Shown here in pieces: positions 11,119 to 20,951 of a stretch of 64,000 nt of DNA (its first letter is position 1; each line of letters opens with the position of its first letter). The notes below the pieces were generated by a model. That model saw nothing but the letters and a program-made list of their open reading frames with translations. It ran no database searches and had not been told where the DNA came from. The DNA is taken from assembly GCA_013368315.1 (NCBI GenBank), contig JAACJM010000302.1:1-64000 (forward strand), in the 5' to 3' direction. The translations under genes and the position numbers were made by a program. This DNA comes from Tetrapyrgos nigripes. Taxonomy: Eukaryota; Basidiomycota; Agaricomycetes; Agaricales; Campanellaceae.

Positions 11119-12758
11119 CAGTGGCCAAAAAAATTGTCCACATGTTTGGCACTTTTGGAAAGATTGCTGATTTAAGAGCTAGTGAGCAGAAATCTCAAAA
11201 CATGGCTGATGGTAGCAAGAAAGCCTTTGATTAGAGCTACAATAATCTGTCTGTTTGGTCCTATTTGGCCAAGTATCTGTTGAGTTATGATTGATTTAAA
11301 ATTGTATGTCATTTGGACAATTTTTTGAGTTGCCACTTCAAAATCATTATTGCAATAACCTGATGTGTTATACATGATGTCATGGGTGGAGCTGTACAGT
11401 AATGTAATGTATACACCACAATGATGTCATAGCTGCCAGCTAGAGCATACATAGCAACATACAGATGCTCTACAGCCTCTATGAAAATCATGGGGGTCCC
11501 TCATATCGGCTCAGAAAGACAACCTCTACTGTCTCCTCCAGACTGCCCCTCCCTCTATCAAAATTTCAGCTCAGACTGAAGTATGAAAGCAGAGTGTTGC
11601 TTTTATAGGTAGAGAGATATGTTCTGACAAAGGAAACCATTGGATATAGCACTTTAGAAAGTTAATACCCAGCTGAAAAATGGCCACCTCTGGATCAACT
11701 CCCATATTATTAATGCTTTCCAGAATTTTGTTACTTAAAATGGTCATATAGTGTTTGCAACCTATCTTCCCCTTCATTTGGACCATTTTTACTGCTTACT
11801 GCTGCCCCATACCCTACCCCATCATGTCATTTTCTCTCCCAAATGTCATCATTTCTGTCACATCTTGCTGTACCATGAATTTATCTCTCTTTTCTCACAC
11901 ATGCTGGGGCATATTTGCCCCAAAATAATTGATTTTGGTCTTATCTGAGAAAATAACCCACTTCTAGCCTTCTACAGCCTGGTCTTTTTACATCTGTGTA
12001 AACTTCAAGTGAGCCTTGCTGCAAGTCACTGTAAGTTTACACTTGTTCTGTGTTTTGGAGATGGCCACAAGATGTTTTAAGGAATGTTTTGGCTGTTATA
12101 GGCTGGGACAGGTTGTCCAAGAAGAGCCTTGATGTTTCAGGCCACTTGTGTAGCAATCTGGCTTTACCAGAATGGATTTTTTTCCAATCTAACCTCTTCA
12201 CAAGTAGTAGAGAGCCTCCTAGGACACCCTGCTGTATTGTTCTCACTGTCTGTATTTGTCTTTTAAGCCACAAAAGCAACTCTTGGCTTCCATACTCCAG
12301 TCTGAGCTGCAATTTTTGCAGATGGAGAGGCAGTTAGGAGGAGAGAGTAGAGATTGTCTTTCTGAGCTGATATGAGGGACCTCCATGATTTTCATAGAGG
12401 CTGTAGAGCATCTGTATGTTGCTATGTATGCTCCAGCTGGCAGCTATGACATCATTGTGGTGTATACATTACATTACTGTACAGCTCCACCCAGGACATC
12501 ATGTATAACACATCAGGTTATAGCAATAATGATTTTGAAGTGGCAACTCAAAAAATTGTCCAAATGACATACAATTTTAAATCAATCATAACTCAACAGA
12601 TAGTTGGCCAAATAAGACCAAAAAGACAGATTATTGTAGCTCTAATCAAAGGCTTTCTTGCTACCAGCAGCTGCGTTTTGAGATTTCTGCTCAATAGCTC
12701 TTAAATCAGCAATCTTTCCAAAAGTGCCAAACATGTGGACAATTTTTTTGGCCACTGT
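11119..12758 (-). mobile_element. Rearranged Tc1/mariner element with ~490-bp inverted ends
   Basis: A 1640-bp element is bounded by CAGTGGCC...GGCCACTG and TA duplications (11117-11118, 12759-12760). It is related to the intact element at 18586-20212. Both ends, roughly 11119-11608 and 12265-12758, carry the transposase 5' end including the start-codon region, in inverted orientation. The normal 3' end of the gene and its TIR are missing. One end was therefore replaced by an inverted copy of the other. Confidence 0.8.
11571..12386 (-). pseudogene. Tc1 transposase remnant
   Basis: On the minus strand, frame-shifted pieces match the intact transposase at 18956-19972. One equivalent of its N-terminal half is out of frame at 12037-12312. 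A piece at 11571-11786 contains MGVDPEVAIFQ, the stretch just before the second catalytic Asp. Sequence after that point is lost and replaced by the inverted 5' end. The product is non-functional. Confidence 0.75.
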
Positions 12759-13504
12759 ACCTTATCATACAACAACTGCTTGTAACCACCTTCGTACAGA
12801 TACAGTGCAACAGCAATATGAGTATTGTTCCTGTGGAAAGCAGTCATCTACAGTTCATCTTCAGTGGGAGGTGTCATACCCCTTGAGCCACTTAACTTCA
12901 TCGTCTCAGTGCTCAGTTTTTACATACCAAATGTTCCACTTGTCATATAGCGCCGTACTTGTGGAGGTGTGTTCATATAGTCGCTTGTCGTATTGTGTGA
13001 TCCTTGTGGAGGCATACTAAGTCTTCTTCAATTCCAAGCCAGTTTTGTTTTCATCTTCATCTTGCGCTTAGTTTGTCTTCAGAGGTAGCTGCACCTATTC
13101 AAGGAGTGTATTACCATCCACTTCTGCCCATCCCCAGTTTCATTTCATGTATTTGTTGGTGTATCACCACAGGGCACCCACATATTCTCTCTCCCTCATC
13201 TATAATCATCCTCCTTGTCTTCTACCCATTCTCTACCACATTCCTATCCTACCCGCCACCTACCCTTTTACATCCTTTTACCCTTCATCCCCCATCTGAA
13301 CAGGTCTTCACTCAGTTGAAGTGCTACTCCATTTTGTCTTTACTTTGATTATACTTCTTTTGCTTCTTCTTTGAAGATTTGGTTCAGCTAGATCTACTGT
13401 GAGAGCTTTAGTGTCTCCCTACCCCCAAACTATACACCTTGTCTTGAGTGGAAGGTAGTTGTTGGTTGAGTCATTTGCCTTTGACCCCACGCTCAGTGTC
13501 TCAC

Positions 13505-14434
13505 CATTAATAGGTGTCTTTTGCATAAGTGTAGAACAAACACAAGCTTAAAGACTTTTATACAAATTGTAAAGTGTGATCATTCTGAGTAGTCAGAATA
13601 CTCAACGGTTCACTTGTACTACAAGGACTTTTGGGGTTTTGGTAGGTTTTTGCACGAATGCACACAAATTCAATACACAAAGACTATAACAAGTCCACAA
13701 GGTATAACCAACAGTTTCACTTCACAATTTGTAGGCCCAAATCCCTTATAGCCAGTTTCACAAGTCTGAGGACACACACAAAAAGGTAACACACAAAACC
13801 AACAAATTTGATTCAACACTATTGATCCACACACTATGTTTATACTCAATGTGAGTGAAGTAAATTTGGTAGAAGGGTAGTCTGTGTTTTGCAGTCTCTA
13901 CAGCTTGCGCTAGTGAGATGACCAATACTCTACAGTCTGTGGCTTGAGTAACTACAAGAAATACCTAGTCCTTTATACTACTCACAGCTACTACTATACA
14001 GTTCTACATTTCTTTCTAATGTCTGCTAAAAGATACATAAGAAAACAGAAATATCCTGCTAACCACCAGTCCATGCTCATCAGTACTACTAGATTAAGTA
14101 GGTACCTTCTAATTAGAATATTATCTAAAATTCATAGGGCTTTCTATGTTCCCTTCACTTCATCCTCTTGACTAAGAGTACCTTTCTGGAACTGGCAGCC
14201 ATAGTCATTCTGACTCACATAGCTCCACCATCCATGCTGATCAACCATAGAACTTAGAATAAGCATATCCTATTCATAAGTACTTAGCTTTATTGTACTG
14301 GTGTGTACACTTAGTCCACTAGCACTTTAACTAGCAGTTCAGGACTCACTCTAGTCCTTTATATTTCAATTGAAGTGGTGAACCAGCTTTCTAACTGCCA
14401 ATTAACATTTCTATATGCAAATTTTGTACAGCGT
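13505..14434 (-). repeat. LTR-like repeat family B, copy 2 (inverted, internally deleted)
   Basis: Read on the minus strand this copy runs from a TGATACGCC-like start near 14434 to CCTATTA near 13508 and includes the conserved promoter region (about 13940-14000). At ~930 bp it lacks about 0.65 kb relative to copy 1. It sits exactly between the two inverted family-A copies. Confidence 0.65.
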
Positions 14435-15568
14435 TGAGACGCTGAGCGTGGGGTCGAAGGCGAATGACTCAACCAACAACTACCTTCCACTCAAGACAAG
14501 GTGTATAGTTCAGGGGTAGGGGGATGCTAAAGCTCTCACAGTAGATCTAGCTGAACCAAATCTTCAAAGAAGAAGCAAAAGAAGTATAATTGAAGTAGAG
14601 ACGAGATGGAGTAGCACCTCGACTGGGCAAAGACTAGTTCGGATGGGGGATGAAGGGTAAAAGGATGTAAAGGGTAGGTGATGGGGAGGATCAGAATGTG
14701 GTAGAGGGTGGGTAGAGGATGAGGATGATTACAGATGGGAGAGGGAGGATATGTGGGTGCCCTGTGGTGATATGCCAACAAATACACAAAACAAAACTGG
14801 GGATGGGCAGAAGTGGATGGTAATACACTCCTTGAATAGGTGCAGCTACCTCTGAAGACAAACTAAGTGCAAGACAAAGATGAAAACAAAACTGGCTCGG
14901 AAACGAAGAAGACTTAGTACACCTCTGCAAGGACCACACAATACGACAAGCGACTATACAAACACACCTCTGCAAGTAAGGCACTATACGACAAGTGAAA
15001 CATTTGGTATGTAAAAACTGAGCACTGAGAAGACAAAGTTAAGTGGCTCAAGGGGTATGACGCCTCCCACTGAAGATGAACTGTAGACAACTGCTTTCCA
15101 CAGGAACAATACTTGTATTGCCATTGCACTGTATCTGTACAAAGGTGGTTACAAGCGGTTGTTGTATGATAAGGTAATTGAAGTGTGCTTTTATAGTTAG
15201 CCACATGATTAACTAAGTACTATATAGTAGTTTACTATGGTCCATCAAGCCTCTGAGTCTGTATATGGTTCATAGGTAATCGTTGAGTGTTAGTAGGAGT
15301 CAGGGATTGTAAATACATGTTGAACACATCATCAACTGCAGTCCAGATGAGATATCTCTCATCAGAGTAGTAAAACAAAGTCAGAAATCTGGTAAATGAA
15401 CTGTTTTGTAAGTGACTGTATCCAAATGAAGGATAGTAAAGTCTAAGTGTGCTTTGACCAGCATGTCACCAACTGTGTTTATGGTAAAAATCTTGAGATT
15501 AAACTAAATGAAAGCTTTCGTCTTAAAGGGTACCCGTTTGTGAGTCATTCTAGTGGACAAGCTAGACA
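14435..15568 (-). repeat. LTR-like repeat family A, right copy (uninterrupted)
   Basis: This is the ~1134-bp inverted partner of the left arm, about 90% identical by eye, beginning TGAGACGC and ending CTAGACA. It has intact joins where the left arm carries family-B copy 1 (CTTTAAGACGAAAGC) and the Tc1 element (TTCAATTACCTTATC). It shows no coding potential. Confidence 0.65.
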
Positions 15569-15619
15569 AGGCGAGTCTCACACGATGACCTAGGAAAGTC
15601 AAAGAGCGTTACTGACCAG

Positions 15620-16680
15620 ATGGCCACGGTAGGATTGGACAAACCACAAACCAGCAGTCGCATATGCAGGGTAACAATTGAGGAAGTAGAGGATGAGGAG
15701 GAGCCCTGGATATTTCAGAGACAGAGAGGATTGGAGCAGAAGCGAGTAGACCAGCGTCAATCTAAGACAGTGACAGAGGAGGCAAGGTCAAGCATGCCGA
15801 GAATGATGAAAGTGAAAGCAAGAATTGTGGGAGGAAGAAGGCACTGGGTACTGAGCACAAAGGAAAAGCACGTGAATACAAACGTGGGGGGTAGTTGTGC
15901 ACCCCCCTCGAGGGAAGTCTCAATTGGAATTGCTCATAGCCATGAACCAACGATTGACACATCGCAATCTCTAGATACTCCAATATGCCATGTCTCAAAG
16001 GAGGACCAAGACACAGAAGGTCAGCTGGGAATCAGCATACCTGTAGAAGGTCTGGAAAATGAGAATGTGTTCACCAGAAAATCCAATCCATTCTTACCAG
16101 CACGGGTTGATCGGGTCATGAAGGAGATCACTATTGGAGACGACCTGACAGAGGGGGAAAGGCAACGAGTGGAAGAGTTCCTTCAGTCCTATGCAGACTG
16201 TTTTGCATTATTGGTCAGCGAGGTGCATGCAGTGGAGGGCGCAGTACACAGGCTGAACATACCTGAAAACTCGCAGTTTCCCAAACATGTCCACCAACAG
16301 CCTCTAACCCCACCCCAGAGGAGGTTCTTCAATCAGAAATTGGAGTAATTGAGCAGTGCAGACCGGAGGACGTCAAATGTGTTTCACCTACAACATTAGC
16401 TCAGAAGGCACACGAAGGAGGAGGTCTCACCCTAGAGGAGCTCCAGCATCGTCTCAATGACCAATGCATACTCGCTGGGCTAGAACCAGCCTTTGACCTT
16501 CTGCACTGGCTAGAAAACCTCCCCGAAACCCAGACACAGCCTTCACAGAAGTGGAGAATTTGTCAGGACTTTAATGCGGTCAATAAAGTCACAACGGTTG
16601 CACCTATGCCACAAGGCGACATACGGGCCAAGCAGCAGCGTGTGAGCAGGCACTGTTACCTGTCAATTTTCGATTTTGCC
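15620..16680 (+). pseudogene. Ty3/Gypsy pol fragment (protease-RT linker and start of RT)
   Basis: The 242-residue frame 15620-16348 ends in a block typical of fungal Gypsy polyproteins upstream of reverse transcriptase (ADCFALLVSEVHAVEGAVH, then PLTPPQRRFF). After a one-base frameshift near 16346 the sequence continues with RICQDFNAVN and YLSIFDFAS, the first RT motifs, and breaks off at about 16680 where Tnp2-like sequence begins. No protease active site or RT catalytic box is present. It adjoins the right family-A arm, but whether the two belonged to one element cannot be decided here. Confidence 0.7.
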
Positions 16681-16689
16681 TCAGCTCGA

Positions 16690-18110
16690 ACTCATAGAGG
16701 AAGTTAGATTGACCAAATACAATGTTTTTGTCTCATTTTCCATTGATGGTGCCCAGCTGTACAAGAACAAAAAGACCGATACATACATTGCAATATTCAA
16801 AATTGAAAACCTCCCTCCTTCCATTCAGTTCCTTCTCAGATCGTCCTTTGTTGCCTGTATCATTCCTGGTCCAGCCAAGCCCAAAATATTGGAGTCCTTT
16901 GTTTTCCACACCTTCTATCATCTCTTGGCACTTCAACATGCTAATAATACCTGAGGGATATGTGTCTGGGATGCACTTAGCCACAGTGTATTCCACCAGC
17001 ATGTCTTTTTTGCCTTGGCGCTTGCTGATATGCTAGCATTGCCAGAACTTGATGGTTGGGTTGGGCATCATGGTGCTTTGGGCTGTCGTCTTGGGTGCAA
17101 AATGAAGGGAAGGCACAAAGCCAATTCTGGACACTACTACACTGCCCATCTAAGACTTCACAACTATGCCATTAATGGTTGTGATCACGAGGACTTCAAT
17201 TTCACCAATGCTGAAAGCCTTATTTCAGCTTCCATTGAAGAGCACAACTGTGCTGTAGTGGAGGTTATCAATTCCCCTTCCGAGGCAAGATGCAAGAAAA
17301 ACCGAAAGGCAACTGGTATCAGCAAACCAAGCATTCTGCTGGGCCTCCTGCAGAAATATATGTTCCCTTCACCGAGGTGTATCTCTCTTGACCAGATGCA
17401 TCTCATCAAGATTAATATATGCGAACTATTGATTCCACTTTGGTGAGGGACGATAGAGTGTGCTGCATCAGATGATATCAATCAGTGGGAGTGGAGGACT
17501 CTTATTGATGACACGCTGTTGTCCATGCTACCAAATACTTCCCATCTTCCTTTTACCATTCACCACATAATCCTGTTGAGAAGATAAACAGTGGTTACAA
17601 AGCCACTGAATACTTCCTCTACATCTTTTGCCTCTGTCCAGGTCTACTGGAAGGAATACTTCCCACTCAGTATTGGAAAAACTTCTGCCTCCTTGTTGCT
17701 GGAGTCCGAATTGTCCTCCAGTGCTCAGTTACAGATGATGAAGTGAAATTAACACACAAGTACCTTGTTCAATTTGTTGATGAGTATGAGAAGATTTACT
17801 ATCAGCACTGGGTCCATCGCCTCCACTTTTGTCGGCCATGTATGCATACTATTCTCCATAGTGCTCTGGAAATCTATCGAGTTGGACCCGGCTTGTATTC
17901 AACTCAGTTTCTGATGGAATGTATTATCAGTTTCCTCAGGATGAAAGTCTGTCAACCATCAAACCTATTTGCAAATCTCAGCAAGGACTCCATCTCAACC
18001 AGGAGAATTGCCTATGCAGCGTGTGTTCCAAGCTGTGCTTAGACTCAGCTCTTTTCATGCCTCATGGATCCTATGATATAGGAAATAGATCACTGTTCCT
18101 GTGACCTCGA
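16690..18110 (+). pseudogene. Tnp2-family (CACTA/EnSpm) transposase remnant
   Basis: Several frames together match the Tnp2 transposase of fungal CACTA elements. In order they are IPGPAKPKILESF, WVGHHGALGCRL followed by MKGRHK, ATGISKPSILLGL, MHLIKINI, then EKINSGYKATEY, ILPTQYWKNFCLLV, YYQHWVHRLHFCRPCMH and QPSNLFANLS. The reading frame changes at least four times and holds stops, so the gene is dead. Neither the N-terminal part nor CACTA ends are visible. The 3' side is cut by family-B copy 3 at 18159. Confidence 0.75.
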
Positions 18111-18585
18111 GAGAAGGCTTTGTGGTATATTCCAGCAGAAACCAAAACCTGGGACGCTGATACGCCATACAAATTTGCAGTTAAATACCCAAAACTAGCG
18201 CTAATATATGTTTAAGTCACTCTTAAATGGATAATAAGGACTAGAGTGAGTCCCGAACTGCTAGTCAAAGTACTAGGAATTAGGTGTATAACTTAAGATA
18301 TGTTAATGGTCAATACTTGTGGATAAGATTAAGACAGATACATACTAAGGGATACAGCTATAGTAGCAGACCCACCTAACTACAAAGTCTACAAAGACTT
18401 AACAAACCTGCTATAGCGGCCTAATACCGCGAGAAGGAGGACAAATGCCCCTATTCACAGGTACGCATTGGCATTACAAACCCAGATTCATGGCTTAGAC
18501 TGCTAGATCCAAAAGGACACGTCATCATCGGACAATTCGGATATTCAGGATTCCAACCTGGATGTATACAAACTAGCAGTGCATA

Positions 18586-18798
18586 CAGTGGGTCAAAAAA
18601 TTGTCCACATGTTTCGCATTTTTGGAAAGATTGCCAATTTAAGCAATACTGAGTAGAGATATTGAAATGTGGTCAGTGATGGGCAGAACGCCCTTGATAA
18701 GAGCTACAATAATCTGTTTTATTTGTCCTATTTGGCTCAAAACTCATGGAGATATGATTGATTTAAAATGGTATGTCATTTGGACAATTTTTTGAGTT
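18586..18798 (+). repeat. Left TIR of the Tc1 element with two motif copies
   Basis: The ~213-bp repeat carries TCAAAAAATTGTCCACATG at its outer end (about 18593) and the same motif in reverse orientation at its inner end (about 18777-18796). Two converging sites per end differ from the direct repeats described for IR/DR Tc1 elements. Confidence 0.8.
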
Positions 18799-18955
18799 GC
18801 CACTTCAAAATCAGTATTGTAACTATGTGATGTCTCATAGATGACATCATAAGTGGAGTTGTACAATGATGCAATGGCTACATCATAATGATATCATAGC
18901 TGCCAGCTGGACCATATATAAGGGCATCCAGTTGTTCTATAGCCCTCATCAAATC

Positions 18956-19972
18956 ATGAGACCCATCACATCCACCCAGAAAGACAATATCCTCTCTCTC
19001 CTCCAAACTTCTGCTTCATCCAGGGAAATCTCTGCTAAAACTGGGGTATCCAAGTCAAAGATTGCTTCTCTGGCCAAAGAGATGTATCCTGACAAGGAGA
19101 ACCATCAAGCAGGGCGTCCTAGAAAGCTGTCTACCACTGATGAACGTGCTGCTATCCAACAAATCAACACTGGCAAAGCTGAAAATGCTACAGAAGTGGC
19201 CAGAAACATCAATCCCCTCCTTGACCAACCTGTCTCCACCCAAACCATTCGAAATTCCCTTCTCAGGCATGATGTGGACACATCTAAAACGAAGAAGAAG
19301 CCCAAACTCACTGCAGCTCACAGGAAGGCTCGTTTAAACTTTGCACAGAAGTACAGAAACTGGACTGTGGATGACTGGAAAAGGGTTATTTGGTCAGATG
19401 AGACTAAAATCAATCGATATGGGTCAGATGGACAGCAGTATGTGTGGGGGAGGAAGGGTGAATCCTTGGGAGAGAGAAATGTGGTGGAAACAGTCAAATT
19501 TGGAGGAGGAAATATCATGGTGTGGGGATGTATGGGGTGGGAAGGAGTTGGAAACATGGCAGAGGTGGAGGGCAGGATGAATGCAGAGCAGTATGTGGAC
19601 ATTTTGGAGAACAACCTTCTGGAGAGCATGGATATTTTGGGTGTTGATCCAGAGGTGGCCATTTTTCAGCAAGACAATGATCCTAAACACAAGTCAAAAC
19701 TGGCCACCAAGTGGTTTGAAGACAACAACATCCATTGCATGAGCTGGCCTGCTCAATCTCCTGACCTGAACCCCATTGAACACCTCTGGACAACCCTCAA
19801 ACACAAGCTCAATGGATATGACACAGCACCCTCTGGAGTTTGGGAAATATGGGACAGAGCAGCTGAAAAGTGGGATGAAATCACAGAAGAAGATTGTCAG
19901 AAATTGATCAGGAGCATGCCTAGAAGGATTGAGGCTGTGTTGAAGGCCAAAGGAGGGCATACCAAGTACTGA
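18956..19972 (+). CDS. Tc1-type DD34E transposase (338 aa), intact
   Basis: This cut-and-paste transposase acts on its own TIRs and inserts at TA. Residues 1-110 form the paired-type helix-turn-helix DNA-binding region, with a GRPRKLS AT-hook-like motif at 53-59. The catalytic triad is visible as D148 (IWSDETK), D240 (FQQDNDPKH) and E275 (SPDLNPIEHLW), with exactly 34 residues between the last two. The length is normal for Tc1. I chose the ATG at 18956, 42 bases after the TATA box, because family members begin with a short tail before the first helix. An in-frame ATG at 18866 would add 30 residues and lies upstream of the TATA box. No stop or frameshift is present. Confidence 0.92.
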   Translation: MRPITSTQKDNILSLLQTSASSREISAKTGVSKSKIASLAKEMYPDKENHQAGRPRKLSTTDERAAIQQINTGKAENATEVARNINPLLDQPVSTQTIRNSLLRHDVDTSKTKKKPKLTAAHRKARLNFAQKYRNWTVDDWKRVIWSDETKINRYGSDGQQYVWGRKGESLGERNVVETVKFGGGNIMVWGCMGWEGVGNMAEVEGRMNAEQYVDILENNLLESMDILGVDPEVAIFQQDNDPKHKSKLATKWFEDNNIHCMSWPAQSPDLNPIEHLWTTLKHKLNGYDTAPSGVWEIWDRAAEKWDEITEEDCQKLIRSMPRRIEAVLKAKGGHTKY

Positions 19973-20000
19973 GCTAGCACTTTCTGTATTTTCACTTGCA

Positions 20001-20212
20001 TGTCAAAAAATTGTCCAAATGACATACCATTTTAAATCAGTCATATCTCCATGAGTTTTAAGCCAAATAAGACAAAACAGACAAAATATTGTAGCGTTTA
20101 TCAAGGGCTTTCTGCCCATCACTGACCACATTTTAATATCTCTACTCAGTATTGCTTAAATTGGCAATCTTTCCAAAAATGCGAAACATGTGGACAATTT
20201 TTTGACCCACTG
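20001..20212 (-). repeat. Right TIR of the Tc1 element with two motif copies
   Basis: Inverted partner of the left TIR. The inner motif is at about 20003-20021 and the outer one at about 20187-20206, again in opposite orientations. Confidence 0.8.
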
Positions 20213-20688
20213 TATCTACAGATGGTTAAGATAGAAAAGTGGCATAATATTTATATCGATAGAAAGCTAGAGACCATAGCTTTCAGATGGTATACAAGGG
20301 ATGGACTAGTGGCAATGGTATGAGAGTATCTAAAGTGTTGTGAAGCCCTAAACGTAATGAGATCCAAATTAGCAGGGTTACTGATTCAGGCATAAGTATT
20401 ACCGAAAGCAATACTTACCGAAGATCCCTATGGATTAAGTGTCTTAAAAATGAGTACGGTACTACCCTTGGGTATACTACACTAGTTTTGAAGGCTTAAG
20501 CATTACTATTGAAGAGCTGGACTCAGATTAGCGGTGTATGACTTTAGACTAGCGGTATAGAGGGATAAGTATGTGTTCAATACTATAAGAACGAGAGGCA
20601 AAGACTAGATATGAGGATACCCTAAACCCAACGGACTAGTGGTATTCTGAAGTGTAGTCATAAGTGGAGCTATCTGAGTCAGGCTACG

Positions 20689-20923
20689 TATTAGACTTAG
20701 GTTATCTGAGCGAGAAATCTTAGTGAGAGTCACAAAGTGGGGGGTAAGAGCATGCGAATGTATCTCGCTTCACTCTCAAGTATATATCATTAATCAGAGT
20801 AGTATAATAATATAAATAGTCTAAGTATATCCATATGATCATTTGACTGTATGTCTGCAGTACCTGATTGATGCCGTATGCATAGTAACTTAGTAACTTG
20901 ATTGTTATCATTTAATTCCAACA
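20689..20923 (-). repeat. 3' LTR of the Copia element
   Basis: Same 235-bp length and ends as the 5' LTR, with seven substitutions, six of them transitions. Confidence 0.9.
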
Positions 20924-20937
20924 CTCCCCTTCAAGCG
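20924..20937 (-). promoter_or_regulatory. Copia polypurine tract
   Basis: The minus strand reads GCTTGAAGGGGAG immediately before the TGTTGG start of the 3' LTR, the expected primer site for plus-strand DNA synthesis. Confidence 0.7.
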
Positions 20938-20951
20938 GATATCCCTAGTAA

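Larger units (their letters stand above)
9122..13503 (+). repeat. LTR-like repeat family A, left copy (interrupted)
   Basis: This is one arm of a pair of ~1135-bp inverted copies with TG...CA ends (TGTCTAGC ... GTGTCTCA). The arm consists of 9122-9172, 10775-11116 and 12761-13503. The gaps are family-B copy 1 and a rearranged Tc1 element. The other arm (14435-15568) reads straight across both sites, so it records the pre-insertion state. The LTR interpretation is inferred from size, TG...CA termini and absence of coding sequence. Confidence 0.6.
18586..20212 (+). mobile_element. Complete Tc1/mariner element
   Basis: The 1627-bp element is flanked by TA (18584-18585, 20213-20214). Its long terminal inverted repeats (~213 bp) begin CAGTGGGTCAAAAAATTG and enclose one uninterrupted transposase gene. 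A TATA box (CATATATAAGG, near 18914) precedes the start codon. All parts expected of an autonomous copy are visible; activity is inference. Confidence 0.92.

Noticed and set aside
12037..12337. Plus-strand frame in the rearranged Tc1 element
   Set aside because: Antisense of a transposase remnant; no independent support.
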